Source: Chloroflexota bacterium (lineage in GTDB: Bacteria > Chloroflexota > Dehalococcoidia > SHYB01). Taken from it: DNA of 47,384 bases. The notes under the pieces were generated by a model that did no database searches, was not told where the DNA came from, and worked only from the letters and a program-made list of their open reading frames with translations. Shown here piece after piece: positions 1-7,377 of the stretch. The stretch lies in contig JACZVV010000009.1 of NCBI GenBank assembly GCA_022572465.1, positions 1-47,384 of the forward strand, written 5' to 3'. The stretch's first letter is position 1. Each line of letters opens with the position of its first letter. The position numbers were made by a program, and so were the translations under genes.

Positions 1-281
1 AGCAGATGTTTGGCATGTTCTTCAGCGCTTTCCCCGACCTCAGCGTCACCATCGACCATATGATCGCCGAGGGTGACCTGGTAGCCGTCCACACCACGAC
101 GCAAGGGACCCACAAAGGCGAGCTGATGGGCATCGCGGCGACGGGGAACCAGTTCAGCAACCAAGGCATCGACCTCATTCGAATCGCCGGCGGCAAGGCC
201 ACCGACATCTGGCACTACGAGGAGGAGCTCTCGTTCTACCAGCAGCTAGGCGTCACCACCATCCCCGGCGCCGAGGAGTAG
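1..281 (+). CDS. SnoaL-like / ester cyclase-type protein, C-terminal part
   Basis: The reading frame is open from the first base, so the gene begins before the window and only about 92 C-terminal residues are visible. The segment has the look of the SnoaL-like (NTF2 fold) ester cyclase family: a strand-rich part ending in a GTHKGE-like stretch, then a hydrophobic run (IDLIRIAGGKATDIWHYEE) that is typical of the last two strands of this fold. Such proteins are small alpha+beta barrels used as cyclases, isomerases or binding proteins. The substrate cannot be told. It ends 8 bases before the convergent CoA transferase gene. The Met in the ORF track is internal and is not the true start. Confidence 0.7.
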   Translation, partial: QMFGMFFSAFPDLSVTIDHMIAEGDLVAVHTTTQGTHKGELMGIAATGNQFSNQGIDLIRIAGGKATDIWHYEEELSFYQQLGVTTIPGAEE

Positions 282-289
282 CCAGCCCC

Positions 290-1621
290 TCACTTGATGT
301 GGGCCGCGTAATCCTCGCCGATGTGGCCCTCCCGCTCCAGGCGGTCGTAGGTCTCGCCGGTCACGCCCAACAGCTCGCGGTAGACGTAGCCGTTGTGCTC
401 GCCCAGGCGGATCGGCGGCTGCCGAATGCTGTTGGGCGTCGCCGAGGCCCGCCACATGATGCCGGGGTAGGGATAGGCGCCGATGTCGGCCTGGGTGATC
501 GTCTGGAAGAATCGCCGCGCCTCCAGGTGCGGGTCCCGGTAGGCGTCGGCGTCGCTGATGACCGCGCCGGCGGTGACCCCGGCCCGTTGCAGACGCTCCA
601 TGGCCTCGTTGGGATCGCGCCGCGCCGTCCAACCGGCGATGATCTCGTCCAACGCGTCGTGGTTGCGCCTGCGAGCAAGGATCGTGCGGAAGCGCGGATC
701 GTCCAGGAGGACGGCCCGCCCGATAGCCCGCGCAAACCGTCTCCACTCCGCCTCGCCGCCGACGGAGATGGTGATCCAGCGGTCGTCGCCTCGGCAAGGG
801 TAGCAGCCCTGGGGCGTGCGATACGGGTCCCGGTTGCCCAGAGTATCCTGCACGCGGCGGTTCATGGTGTAGTCCATGATGGCCTCGCCGAGGTTGGGGA
901 TCATGTTCTCCACCAGCGACAGCTCAACGTGCGCCCCCTCGCCGGTCGACCGCCGCCGGTGCAGCGCCGAGACGGCCGCGAAGGCGGCCACCAGGCCCCC
1001 TGATGCGTCGGCGAACAGCACCTCGTCCTTGCTGGACATGTCCAGGTCGGGGTAGCCCCGGATGTAGGTGTGGCCCGAGACCGCCTCCACGTGGCTTCCA
1101 TAGGAGCGATAGTTCTTGTACTCGCCCTCGAGGCCGTAGGCCGGCATCTGCACCATGACGATGTCGGGCCTGATCGACCGCGCCCACTCGTAGGTGACGC
1201 CGAGCCCCTCGGCGGTCTCGGGGACGTTGTTCTCGATCAGCACGTCGGAGACTCGCAACACCGACTCCAGCACCTCCATGCCCTCAGGCCGCCGCAGGTC
1301 GACGGTGAAGCTCCGCTTGTTTCGCGAGTGGTTCTGAAACAACGAGAACCGGTTCCAGGGCCGCTCGCCGGGCTCGTCGTTGGGGTAGGCATGGCGCCAA
1401 CTCCGGAGCGCGATGACCTCTTCCTTCGAGGGCCGGGCGACGTTGCCCCGGGTGGCCGTCTGGAAATGCTGCGTCGACTCGACCTTCAACACGTCCGCTC
1501 CCCAATCGGCCAGAAACATCGTCGCCGAGGGCCCGGCCCACACGAGGGTCATGTCGACGACGCGCACGCCTGCCAGAGGCAAGCGGACGGCGGGTCCACC
1601 GGCCGGCGATGGCGACGCCAC
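290..1621 (-). CDS. CaiB/BaiF (class III) CoA transferase, Asp-bearing member of a pair
   Basis: A 443-residue protein, the normal length for class III CoA transferases, which move CoA between carboxylic acids through an aspartyl-CoA anhydride. The N-terminus (LAGVRVVDMTLVWAGP, then FLADWGADVLKVES) is the family signature. The catalytic Asp position (Asp169 of formyl-CoA transferase) appears to be kept in EVLFADASGG near residue 204. It starts with GTG directly after the TGA of the upstream CaiB gene (TGAGTG, no gap), so the two are translated together. The upstream partner lacks the Asp at the matching place, which suggests a heteromeric enzyme like the benzylsuccinate CoA transferase BbsE/BbsF. 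The acid used is unknown. Confidence 0.88.
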   Translation of the reverse strand: MASPSPAGGPAVRLPLAGVRVVDMTLVWAGPSATMFLADWGADVLKVESTQHFQTATRGNVARPSKEEVIALRSWRHAYPNDEPGERPWNRFSLFQNHSRNKRSFTVDLRRPEGMEVLESVLRVSDVLIENNVPETAEGLGVTYEWARSIRPDIVMVQMPAYGLEGEYKNYRSYGSHVEAVSGHTYIRGYPDLDMSSKDEVLFADASGGLVAAFAAVSALHRRRSTGEGAHVELSLVENMIPNLGEAIMDYTMNRRVQDTLGNRDPYRTPQGCYPCRGDDRWITISVGGEAEWRRFARAIGRAVLLDDPRFRTILARRRNHDALDEIIAGWTARRDPNEAMERLQRAGVTAGAVISDADAYRDPHLEARRFFQTITQADIGAYPYPGIMWRASATPNSIRQPPIRLGEHNGYVYRELLGVTGETYDRLEREGHIGEDYAAHIK

Positions 1622-2830
1622 TCAGATCACCCCCGCGGCGCGGAGCCTGCCCAGGTCACGCCGGCTGAACCCCAGCTCGCCGCACAGCACCTCTTCGTTG
1701 TGCTGGCCGAGGGTCGGCGCGGCGCGCCGGGGCTGACGGTCCATGGTGTGCACTCGAAACGGACGGCCGGGATACTCGATCGAGCCGGTAGCGGAATGCG
1801 AGATGGTCTCCCAGTACCGCCGCTGACGAAAGTACGGGTCTTCGATGGTGTCGCGGGAGCTATAGACCGGCCCCGAAAGCAGCTTGCGGCTCTGGGCCTC
1901 TCGCCAGATATCCCGCATGCCCCGCTCCATCCACCACGGCAGGATGTACGGCTCCAGTTCCTCTGCCGCTTCGACCCTGTTGCGAGCCTCCACCGTCGCG
2001 AAACGCGGGTCCTCCGCCAGCTCGGGGTGGCCGACCATATCCATCACGATGGGAAACCAGTGGGCCTGGGCCGCGACGCTAAAGTAGCCGTCGGCGCAGG
2101 GCCGCACGCCGCCTCCCAGCGCGCCGGGCCTGCGCGCGCGCCCGTTCACATGGCCGATGAATTGATAGGCGATCAGCATCGTGGCGCGGCGGTCCTGGCC
2201 CGCTGCCTGGGTCTCCATGATGGAGACGTCCAGGTGATCGCCCCGCCCGGCGTCGTCGACGCCGAACAGCGCGATGACGGTCGCCAGAGCGGCCGCCTGG
2301 CCCGCGTGGCTCTGGACCACGCTGCCGCCCAGCTTCATCGGCTCGCGGCCGGGGTAGCCCGTGGCGAACATCGGCCCGCCCATGGCGTACTCCGTGATCT
2401 CGCCGGCCCGGAAGTCCCGGTAAGGGCCGTCCTGCCCGAAGTTGGAGATCGAGGTCAGCACCAAACGAGGTTGCAGGGCCGACAGGGCCTCGTAGCCGAT
2501 GCCCAGGCGGTCCATCGTCCCCGGGCGGAAGCTCTCGATCACCGCGTCGGCGCCAGCGGCCAGCTCGCGGAAGATCGCGCGGCCGGTCTCGTGCCGCAGG
2601 TTGAGCGTGATGCCTCGCTTGCTGGTGTTGAGGTGAAGAAAGAGGCCGCTTCGTTCGGGGTGCGGCAGGTCGCCCTGGAACGGCCCCCTGGTGCGCGCCG
2701 GGTCGCCGCCCCAGGGCCGCTCGACCTTGATGACGTCGGCGCCGTAGTCGGCCAACAGCTTGGCAGCGAGGGGCCCGGCGACGTGGTGCGTCAGGTCGAG
2801 GACGCGGAGGCCGGCCAGGAGCGCGGTCAT
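1622..2830 (-). CDS. CaiB/BaiF CoA transferase, partner lacking the catalytic Asp
   Basis: A class III CoA transferase of about 402 residues when started at the ATG that gives MTALLAGLRVLDLTHHVAGP, the usual family N-terminus. The ORF track adds 12 upstream residues that do not look conserved. Family blocks follow: LLADYGADVIKVERPWGGD, LNTSKRGITLNLRH and FRPGTMDRLGIGYEAL. Around residue 173, where active members carry Asp, the sequence reads VVQSHAG, so Ser or Gln stands there. I infer a non-catalytic or structural subunit working with the gene translated directly after it. No convincing Shine-Dalgarno site precedes the chosen start, so the start is moderately certain. Confidence 0.85.
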   Translation of the reverse strand: MTALLAGLRVLDLTHHVAGPLAAKLLADYGADVIKVERPWGGDPARTRGPFQGDLPHPERSGLFLHLNTSKRGITLNLRHETGRAIFRELAAGADAVIESFRPGTMDRLGIGYEALSALQPRLVLTSISNFGQDGPYRDFRAGEITEYAMGGPMFATGYPGREPMKLGGSVVQSHAGQAAALATVIALFGVDDAGRGDHLDVSIMETQAAGQDRRATMLIAYQFIGHVNGRARRPGALGGGVRPCADGYFSVAAQAHWFPIVMDMVGHPELAEDPRFATVEARNRVEAAEELEPYILPWWMERGMRDIWREAQSRKLLSGPVYSSRDTIEDPYFRQRRYWETISHSATGSIEYPGRPFRVHTMDRQPRRAAPTLGQHNEEVLCGELGFSRRDLGRLRAAGVI

Positions 2831-2881
2831 GGGGGAAGAGTACTTCGAATGGGGAACGAGAGACAAGGGAGGCAGGGGACC

Positions 2882-3217
2882 TCACCCCTGTCCCCTCTCC
2901 GCGAGCGGAGAGGGGAATTGAAGAGCCGCGGCGATGCGCTCCATGACGCCTTCCATGCCGCCGTTAACCTCGTCGTTCGTGAAGCGCAGGACGCGCAGCC
3001 CCAGGCTTTCCAGGAACGCCTGCCGGACGGAGTCTTCCTGGCGCGTGTACTGGTGCACCGGTCCCTCGATCTCGACGACCAGGCTGGCCTCGGCGCAATA
3101 GAAGTCCACGAGGAAGCGATCGATGGCGTGCTGGCGGCGGAATCTGGAGCCAAAAAGGCACCGGTGTCGCAGGCGCTTCCACACCGCGGCCTCCTCCGGG
3201 GTAGGATTGCGGCGCAT
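2882..3217 (-). CDS. DUF559 / Vsr-like endonuclease-domain protein
   Basis: A 111-residue protein of the DUF559 family, related to very-short-patch-repair endonucleases and the PD-(D/E)XK fold. Recognisable parts are RRNPTPEEAAVWKRLRHRC at the N-terminus, then FRRQHAIDRFLVDFYC, LVVEIEGPVH with candidate metal ligands D and E, and the closing LGLRVLRFTNDEV. The last ten residues (FPSPLAERGQG) are encoded by the left inverted repeat. Upstream of the ATG the same frame stays open and encodes PELWERLKPLARQ, a segment that also looks family-like, but it has no ATG, GTG or TTG before the next stop (TAA). The true start may therefore be a rare codon, or the gene may have lost it. Target and function are unknown. 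Confidence 0.78.
   Translation of the reverse strand: MRRNPTPEEAAVWKRLRHRCLFGSRFRRQHAIDRFLVDFYCAEASLVVEIEGPVHQYTRQEDSVRQAFLESLGLRVLRFTNDEVNGGMEGVMERIAAALQFPSPLAERGQG
2892..2915. repeat. Palindrome, left end of DUF559 cassette
   Basis: A perfect 11-bp stem with a 2-nt centre (CCCCTCTCCGC / GCGGAGAGGGG). It encodes the C-terminus of the DUF559 protein. Its near-identical partner is at 3287-3312. Confidence 0.85.
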
Positions 3218-3286
3218 CTGGCGCGCCAGCGGCTTCAGCCGTTCCCAGAGTTCGGGAGCTGTCGCCCAGGGAATCTCTCCCGAAGA

Positions 3287-3312
3287 CCCCCTCTCCGCAG
3301 GCGGAGAGGGGG
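3287..3312. repeat. Palindrome, right end of DUF559 cassette
   Basis: A perfect 12-bp stem with a 2-nt centre (CCCCCTCTCCGC / GCGGAGAGGGGG). It lies just downstream of the alpha/beta hydrolase stop codon on the minus strand and could also act as that gene's transcription terminator, although no T-run follows. Confidence 0.85.
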
Positions 3313-3333
3313 ATTAGGGGGTGAGGTCGTCCC

Positions 3334-4254
3334 CTACAGCACCTCTCGCAGGAAGCCGCGGAGCGTGTCGGCGAAGGCGATGGGCTGGTCGCCCTGGACG
3401 GTGTGGCCCGCGCCCTCGATGGTGACGCAACGGCCGTTGGGCAGCGTCGCGGCCAGCTTCTCGGCGTCCTCGCGGTGGAACACGGTGCTCTCGCTGCCGT
3501 GGATCACCAGCGTGGGGCAGGGAATGCGCGGGACCTCTTCCCACAGCTTCTCGTTCGCCTGGAGCGCCTTCTGAGCCTGCTTCTCCCGCTCCTCCTTCGA
3601 CACCTCGCCCTGGGGCTGGCCGTACTTCCACGTCCACCGGCCGTCGTCCCGTTGCTTCAGGGCGTGGAGCAGGCTGTAACGCAGGTGGGCCTTCGGGCGC
3701 AGCGGGTTGAACTGGTGAGCGTACTCCAGGGCGTCGTCGATGGAATCGAACTCTCGGCGCCCGCGGATGAAATTCCCCACCTCGTCGAAGCCCTTCCGCT
3801 GGATGGTGGGGCCGACGTCCACGATGGCCACCGCCAGGAGCCGGTCGGGATAGCGCCCCGAGTAGGCGATGGTGTTCAGGCCGCCCATGGACATGCCCAC
3901 CAGCGCCAGCCGCTCAAGGCCCAGCGCCTCGATCGCCTCGCGGACGTCCTCCCTCTGAGCTTGGGGCGAGCCGTCGCTGTCTTTCGGCGCCTCGGTCTCG
4001 CCGTGTCCACGCTGGTCCAGGGCCAGACAGTGAAACTCGTCGCGGAGCTGGAGACAGACCAGGTCCCAGGTGTGGGCCGTCTGGTTCCCGCCGTGAAGGA
4101 ACAGCACGGGCGTTCCCGTGCCGCCCCAATCCAGGTAGTGCATGCGAAGGCCGTTGGCCTGGACGTAGCCTTCGCCGGGGGCCGACGTGTCGGGAAGCTC
4201 GAGGCCGAAGGCCTGGGCCGCGTCCAGAAGCGCGTCGTGCGTCTCTTGCGTCAT
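3334..4254 (-). CDS. Alpha/beta-hydrolase fold enzyme
   Basis: About 306 residues. The start is the ATG giving MTQETHDALLDAAQ, preceded by GAGGAG at good distance; the 496-residue ORF in the track merely runs through the upstream gene. Family landmarks are the oxyanion block LFLHGGNQTAHTW, DQRGHGET, the nucleophile elbow GMSMGG (Ser near residue 120), a late Asp/Glu region (LVIHGSES) and the catalytic His in GAGHTVQGDQP. These make a serine hydrolase of the esterase/lactonase/C-C hydrolase type. It lies just downstream of an amidohydrolase on the same strand, about 50 bases between start and upstream stop, so the two probably share a transcript and a degradative pathway. The substrate is unknown. 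Confidence 0.88.
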   Translation of the reverse strand: MTQETHDALLDAAQAFGLELPDTSAPGEGYVQANGLRMHYLDWGGTGTPVLFLHGGNQTAHTWDLVCLQLRDEFHCLALDQRGHGETEAPKDSDGSPQAQREDVREAIEALGLERLALVGMSMGGLNTIAYSGRYPDRLLAVAIVDVGPTIQRKGFDEVGNFIRGRREFDSIDDALEYAHQFNPLRPKAHLRYSLLHALKQRDDGRWTWKYGQPQGEVSKEEREKQAQKALQANEKLWEEVPRIPCPTLVIHGSESTVFHREDAEKLAATLPNGRCVTIEGAGHTVQGDQPIAFADTLRGFLREVL

Positions 4255-4271
4255 CTCGTTAGCTCCTCGGT

Positions 4272-4314
4272 GTGGGCCGGAAATGCCGATGCGGCTCAGC
4301 CGCCTCAGGCGAAG
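4272..4314. repeat. Intergenic repeat, copy 1 (GCGGCtcaGCCGC hairpin type)
   Basis: About 43 bases that recur at 5457-5509. Both copies hold the small hairpin GCGGCTCAGCCGC and end in CCTCAGGCGAAG. This copy contains the stop codon of the amidohydrolase and lies 18 bases before the start of the alpha/beta hydrolase. Confidence 0.75.
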
Positions 4315-5396
4315 TGGTAGAGCTCGGAGGCGTTGTCGCACACGATCCGCCGCTTCTCGGCCTCCGGGACCCCTTCGAACAGCGATACTATCACCTCGCG
4401 GGAATGAGGCCAGATGCTGTCGGTATGCGGATAGTCGTTGGACCACATGATGTTGTCCAGTCCGATGCGGTGACGGATTTCGATCCCGGTGTGGTCCCGC
4501 ATGAACGTCAGGTAGACGTGGTCGTGGAAGTAGTCGCTGGGGCGTCGCGTCAGCCCCGCGCTGGTGCTGGACCAGTGGCGGTGCCGCTCGTAGGCATGAT
4601 CGATACGCTCCAGGAACGTCCCCGCCCACCCGATGTCGTTCTCCACCGAGATGACCTTGAGGCGGGGAAAGCGGACGAAGACGCCGCCGAAGATCAGCGC
4701 CGCGACCGATTGCTGCACCCAGTGAGGCGACACGGTGTACTCGACCAGCCAATGGTCGATGGTTGTGTGAGCCTTGGAGCCCGTGAACAGGTGAAGGCTC
4801 ACCGGAAGGTCCAGCTCCTGGCACAGCGACCAGAACGGATCGTAGCGGAGGTCAGTGTAGAGCTCATGCTCCTGGGGCGTCGACGAGACCATGACGCCGC
4901 GAAGGCCGAGCGCGGCGGCGCGGCGCGTCTCGGCCATGCCCCGCTCGATATCGTCCAACGAGACCACGGCGATCCCCTTGAGCCGCTCGGGGTAAGCGTT
5001 GCAGAAGTCCGACAACCAGGAGTTGTAGGCGCGGAACAGCGCGTCCTGGAACTCGACGTCCGCCACCTTGTACATCCGCATCGCCAGCGTGGGGTAGATC
5101 ACCTCCGCGTCCACGCCGTCGGCCGCCATGTCCTTCATGCGCTCGTGGGGGTCCCATCCTCCCTTGCGGCTGTCGGCATAGCGCCCCTTGCGGCTGAGCT
5201 TCTCCGGATCGGTGCCCGCCGGGGCCAGCAGCCCCACGTTGAAGTCGTCCAGCCCTTCGCAGACGAAGACGTCGGTGTCGGCCTCGACCCGCACGTGGGG
5301 CGCCCGCTGGCGCAGCGGCGACTCCATGTAGTTTTGCCACAGATCGCCGGGCTCGGCCACGTGGGAGTCGGCGGAGATGACGTCGTACTTTGCCAT
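4305..5396 (-). CDS. Amidohydrolase-2 family metal-dependent hydrolase/decarboxylase
   Basis: About 363 residues, usual for the PF04909/COG2159 TIM-barrel family, which includes decarboxylases such as aminocarboxymuconate semialdehyde decarboxylase and several C-C or C-N hydrolases. The chosen start gives MAKYDVISADSHVAEP, with AGGAG seven bases upstream; the nine extra residues in the track are outside this. The DSH metal motif sits near residue 10. Also visible are GVDAEVIYPTLAMRM, YNSWLSDFCNAYPERLKGIA, SLHLF for the second metal His region, and IMWSNDYPHTDSIWPHS with the catalytic Asp. It heads the minus-strand run that includes the alpha/beta hydrolase. Substrate unknown. Confidence 0.9.
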   Translation of the reverse strand: MAKYDVISADSHVAEPGDLWQNYMESPLRQRAPHVRVEADTDVFVCEGLDDFNVGLLAPAGTDPEKLSRKGRYADSRKGGWDPHERMKDMAADGVDAEVIYPTLAMRMYKVADVEFQDALFRAYNSWLSDFCNAYPERLKGIAVVSLDDIERGMAETRRAAALGLRGVMVSSTPQEHELYTDLRYDPFWSLCQELDLPVSLHLFTGSKAHTTIDHWLVEYTVSPHWVQQSVAALIFGGVFVRFPRLKVISVENDIGWAGTFLERIDHAYERHRHWSSTSAGLTRRPSDYFHDHVYLTFMRDHTGIEIRHRIGLDNIMWSNDYPHTDSIWPHSREVIVSLFEGVPEAEKRRIVCDNASELYHFA

Positions 5397-5456
5397 GATT
5401 CGCTCCTGTAACGATTCGGCCAAGCGGCTCTCGACACGCCCAGCCGCCCCGCCCGC

Positions 5457-5509
5457 GTGGGCCGGATAATGCTGATGCGGCTCAGCCGCCTCAGCCGCCT
5501 CAGGCGAAG
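5457..5509. repeat. Intergenic repeat, copy 2
   Basis: Second copy of the 4272-4314 repeat, longer because a 9-base unit (TCAGCCGCC) is doubled. It lies about 60 bases before the amidohydrolase start on the minus strand, so both copies precede a start codon in the same orientation. A leader structure or a duplicated intergenic segment would both fit. Confidence 0.75.
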
Positions 5510-5574
5510 GTAGCTCCGGCCCCCTGCGTTGTCAAGCAGATTGTCTCGACGCTCCCGGCGCGATGGGGTAACAT

Positions 5575-5599
5575 CCGTGACAACCTTGGCCGTGACAAC
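5575..5599. repeat. Two direct copies of CCGTGACAAC upstream of the MBL-fold gene
   Basis: CCGTGACAAC occurs at 5575-5584 and 5590-5599, a 15-base period, 19 bases before the ATG of the next gene. It could be an operator with two sites or chance. No known regulator motif is recognised. Confidence 0.35.
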
Positions 5600-5617
5600 A
5601 TCGGCGCGGAGGCCGCG

Positions 5618-6520
5618 ATGACGCTGACCCTGGACTGGCTGGGCGTTTCCACCTACCGTCTCAAGATCGACGACCTGGTCATCTTCCTCGATGCCTACCT
5701 GGACCGGGTGCCCGGCGCGCCGCCGGTGGGGCTGAGGGCCGCCGAAGTCGACCGGGCAGACTACATCTTCGTCGGCCACTCCCACTTCGACCACCTCTGG
5801 GGCGCGGAGACCATCGCCCACAACACCGGCGCCGCCGTCGTCGGCTCCTACGAGACGATTCGGATCATGCACGACGAGGAGGTGCCCGAGGCGCAGCTCG
5901 TCTGCGTCGCCGGGGGCGAGCGCATCCGCCTGTCGGACCGGGTGACGGTGCGGGTCTTCCCCAGCCAGCACTCCTGCATCTGGGCCAAGGCCGGGAAGCC
6001 CGACGAGGTCTGCCTGGGCGAGATGGGCCTCTCGCTCCAGGAACGCCACGCCAACCTCGAGGCCCGGCCCCTTCGCCGGCGCCCTTCCGATCGGCCAGGC
6101 GCCGCCGAGCTGCAGGCTCACCTCCAGGAGTCGGACCAGCACGCCAGGGGCGACGGCGGCGCTCTGGCCTACCTGATCGAGACGCCCGAAGGCTCGGTGC
6201 TGTGGAAGGACACCTCGGGCCACTGGACCGGGATCCTCCGCGACCTGCGCCCCGACGTCGCGCTGCTCGCCGCCGCGGGCCGGGGCAACATCGACGGCGA
6301 TCCGATCCAGGGCTCCCTCGCCCAGTTCGTCGCGCGGGAGGTGGACCTGGTCCGCCCCCGCCGCGTGGCCCTGTGCCATCACGACAACTGGATGCCGCCC
6401 TTCACCCGTGAGACGGACGTCGAGCCCATCCGGTCCGAGCTGGCCCGCCACTTTCCCCACGTCGAGTTCCTGGAGATGGGCTACCTGGAAGACATGCCGG
6501 TCCTGAGCCGCGATTGGTAG
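5618..6520 (+). CDS. Metallo-beta-lactamase-fold hydrolase (UlaG/COG2220-like)
   Basis: A 300-residue protein with the metal motif HSHFDH at about residues 54-59, after an N-terminal LTLDWLGVSTYRLKIDD strand pair, as in the UlaG-like branch of the metallo-beta-lactamase fold. Later metal ligands may be in FPSQHSC and in the C-terminal ALCHHDNWMPPF. The start is an ATG with GGAGG five bases away. Relatives hydrolyse lactones or phosphodiesters; no substrate can be assigned. It lies divergent from the amidohydrolase operon and 37 bases before a methyltransferase on the same strand. Confidence 0.87.
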   Translation: MTLTLDWLGVSTYRLKIDDLVIFLDAYLDRVPGAPPVGLRAAEVDRADYIFVGHSHFDHLWGAETIAHNTGAAVVGSYETIRIMHDEEVPEAQLVCVAGGERIRLSDRVTVRVFPSQHSCIWAKAGKPDEVCLGEMGLSLQERHANLEARPLRRRPSDRPGAAELQAHLQESDQHARGDGGALAYLIETPEGSVLWKDTSGHWTGILRDLRPDVALLAAAGRGNIDGDPIQGSLAQFVAREVDLVRPRRVALCHHDNWMPPFTRETDVEPIRSELARHFPHVEFLEMGYLEDMPVLSRDW

Positions 6521-6557
6521 CCGCCAAGAGGCGGCCCACCACAAGCGAGCATCCGCC

Positions 6558-7259
6558 ATGCCACGAGAGCACCCGAACACGGCAAGATCCCGCAGGCACT
6601 TCGATGCGCTGGCGGCCGACTACGACCAGAGGCTGGTCGCCCACATGCCCGCGTACGACGAGATGCACGACGCCATCATGGCCTTGCTGCCCGCCGACGA
6701 CGGCCCGGTGCGGCTCCTCGAGCTCGGCGTTGGCACCGGCGCCCTGACCCGGCGAGTCCTCCAGCATTTCGCCCGCGGCGCCGTCGTCGGCTACGACCTT
6801 TCAAAGGAGATGCTGGCCCGCGCGCGACCCAAGCTGGCCTTCGCCGGCGCCCGTATCGAGCTCCATCATGCCGACATCAGCAACGCTTCGTTTCGCGGGC
6901 CGTTCGACGCCGTCGTCTCCGCCATCGCGGTGCACCACGTGCCCCCTCGTTCCAAGCCGAAGCTCTTTCACCGCCTGTTCGAAGCGCTACGTCCCGGCGG
7001 CGTCCTTATCCTCGGCGACGCTTTCCGGGCGCCCTCGGCCGAGCTCGACGAGGTCTATCGCCGGCAGGCCGCCAAAGAGGTCGAGCGGCGCGGGATGGAC
7101 CAGCAGGCCCGCGACTCCTTTCACCGGCGCGCCGACCGTTCAGGGGGAACGCAAGCCCGCGTCGAGGACTACCTGCGGTGGCTCCGTCAGGCGGGGTTCG
7201 TCTCTGTCGACTGCGCCTGGAAGCGCTTCAACCTCGGCGTGGTCTACGCCGTCCGCTGA
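6558..7259 (+). CDS. Class I SAM-dependent methyltransferase
   Basis: A 233-residue protein with the SAM-binding motif I LLELGVGTGALTRR near residue 53, the acidic end of strand 2 (VGYDLSKEML), IELHHADIS and the motif IV region FDAVVSAIAVHHVP, then LRPGGVLILGD. This is a UbiE/Tam-like class I methyltransferase. The C-terminal DYLRWLRQAGFVSVDCAWKRFNLGVVYAVR is the usual substrate-domain end. The accepted substrate is not recognisable. It follows the MBL-fold gene closely and is probably cotranscribed with it. Confidence 0.87.
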   Translation: MPREHPNTARSRRHFDALAADYDQRLVAHMPAYDEMHDAIMALLPADDGPVRLLELGVGTGALTRRVLQHFARGAVVGYDLSKEMLARARPKLAFAGARIELHHADISNASFRGPFDAVVSAIAVHHVPPRSKPKLFHRLFEALRPGGVLILGDAFRAPSAELDEVYRRQAAKEVERRGMDQQARDSFHRRADRSGGTQARVEDYLRWLRQAGFVSVDCAWKRFNLGVVYAVR

Positions 7260-7377
7260 CCCGCCGGCCCGAGGCCCTGCGCCGGTGAGCCGGCCCCGTC
7301 AACATCACGCCAAGAGTGGCGCTGGCGCACTGCCATTTCGGGCCGGCGTATGGTAGGTTGGATGGCAAGGAGTTGCC

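Larger units (their letters stand above)
2874..3335. mobile_element. Small DUF559 cassette bracketed by ~30-bp imperfect inverted repeats
   Basis: The two ends are imperfect inverted copies of each other. Reading inward, each runs AGGGGAC, CCTCACCCC, then a CCCCTCTCCGC block that folds back on itself. The left copy is at about 2874-2915 and the right copy at about 3287-3335. Between them is only the DUF559 gene. The right end overlaps the TAG stop of the alpha/beta hydrolase gene. I see no clear target-site duplication. A related solo copy lies at 18182-18232. This looks like a REP- or MITE-type element carrying its own endonuclease-like gene, but mobility is an inference. Confidence 0.5.

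Noticed and set aside
1070-3574. 834-aa plus-strand ORF over the CaiB pair
   Set aside because: It is the antisense shadow of two clear CoA transferase genes and its product matches no protein pattern.
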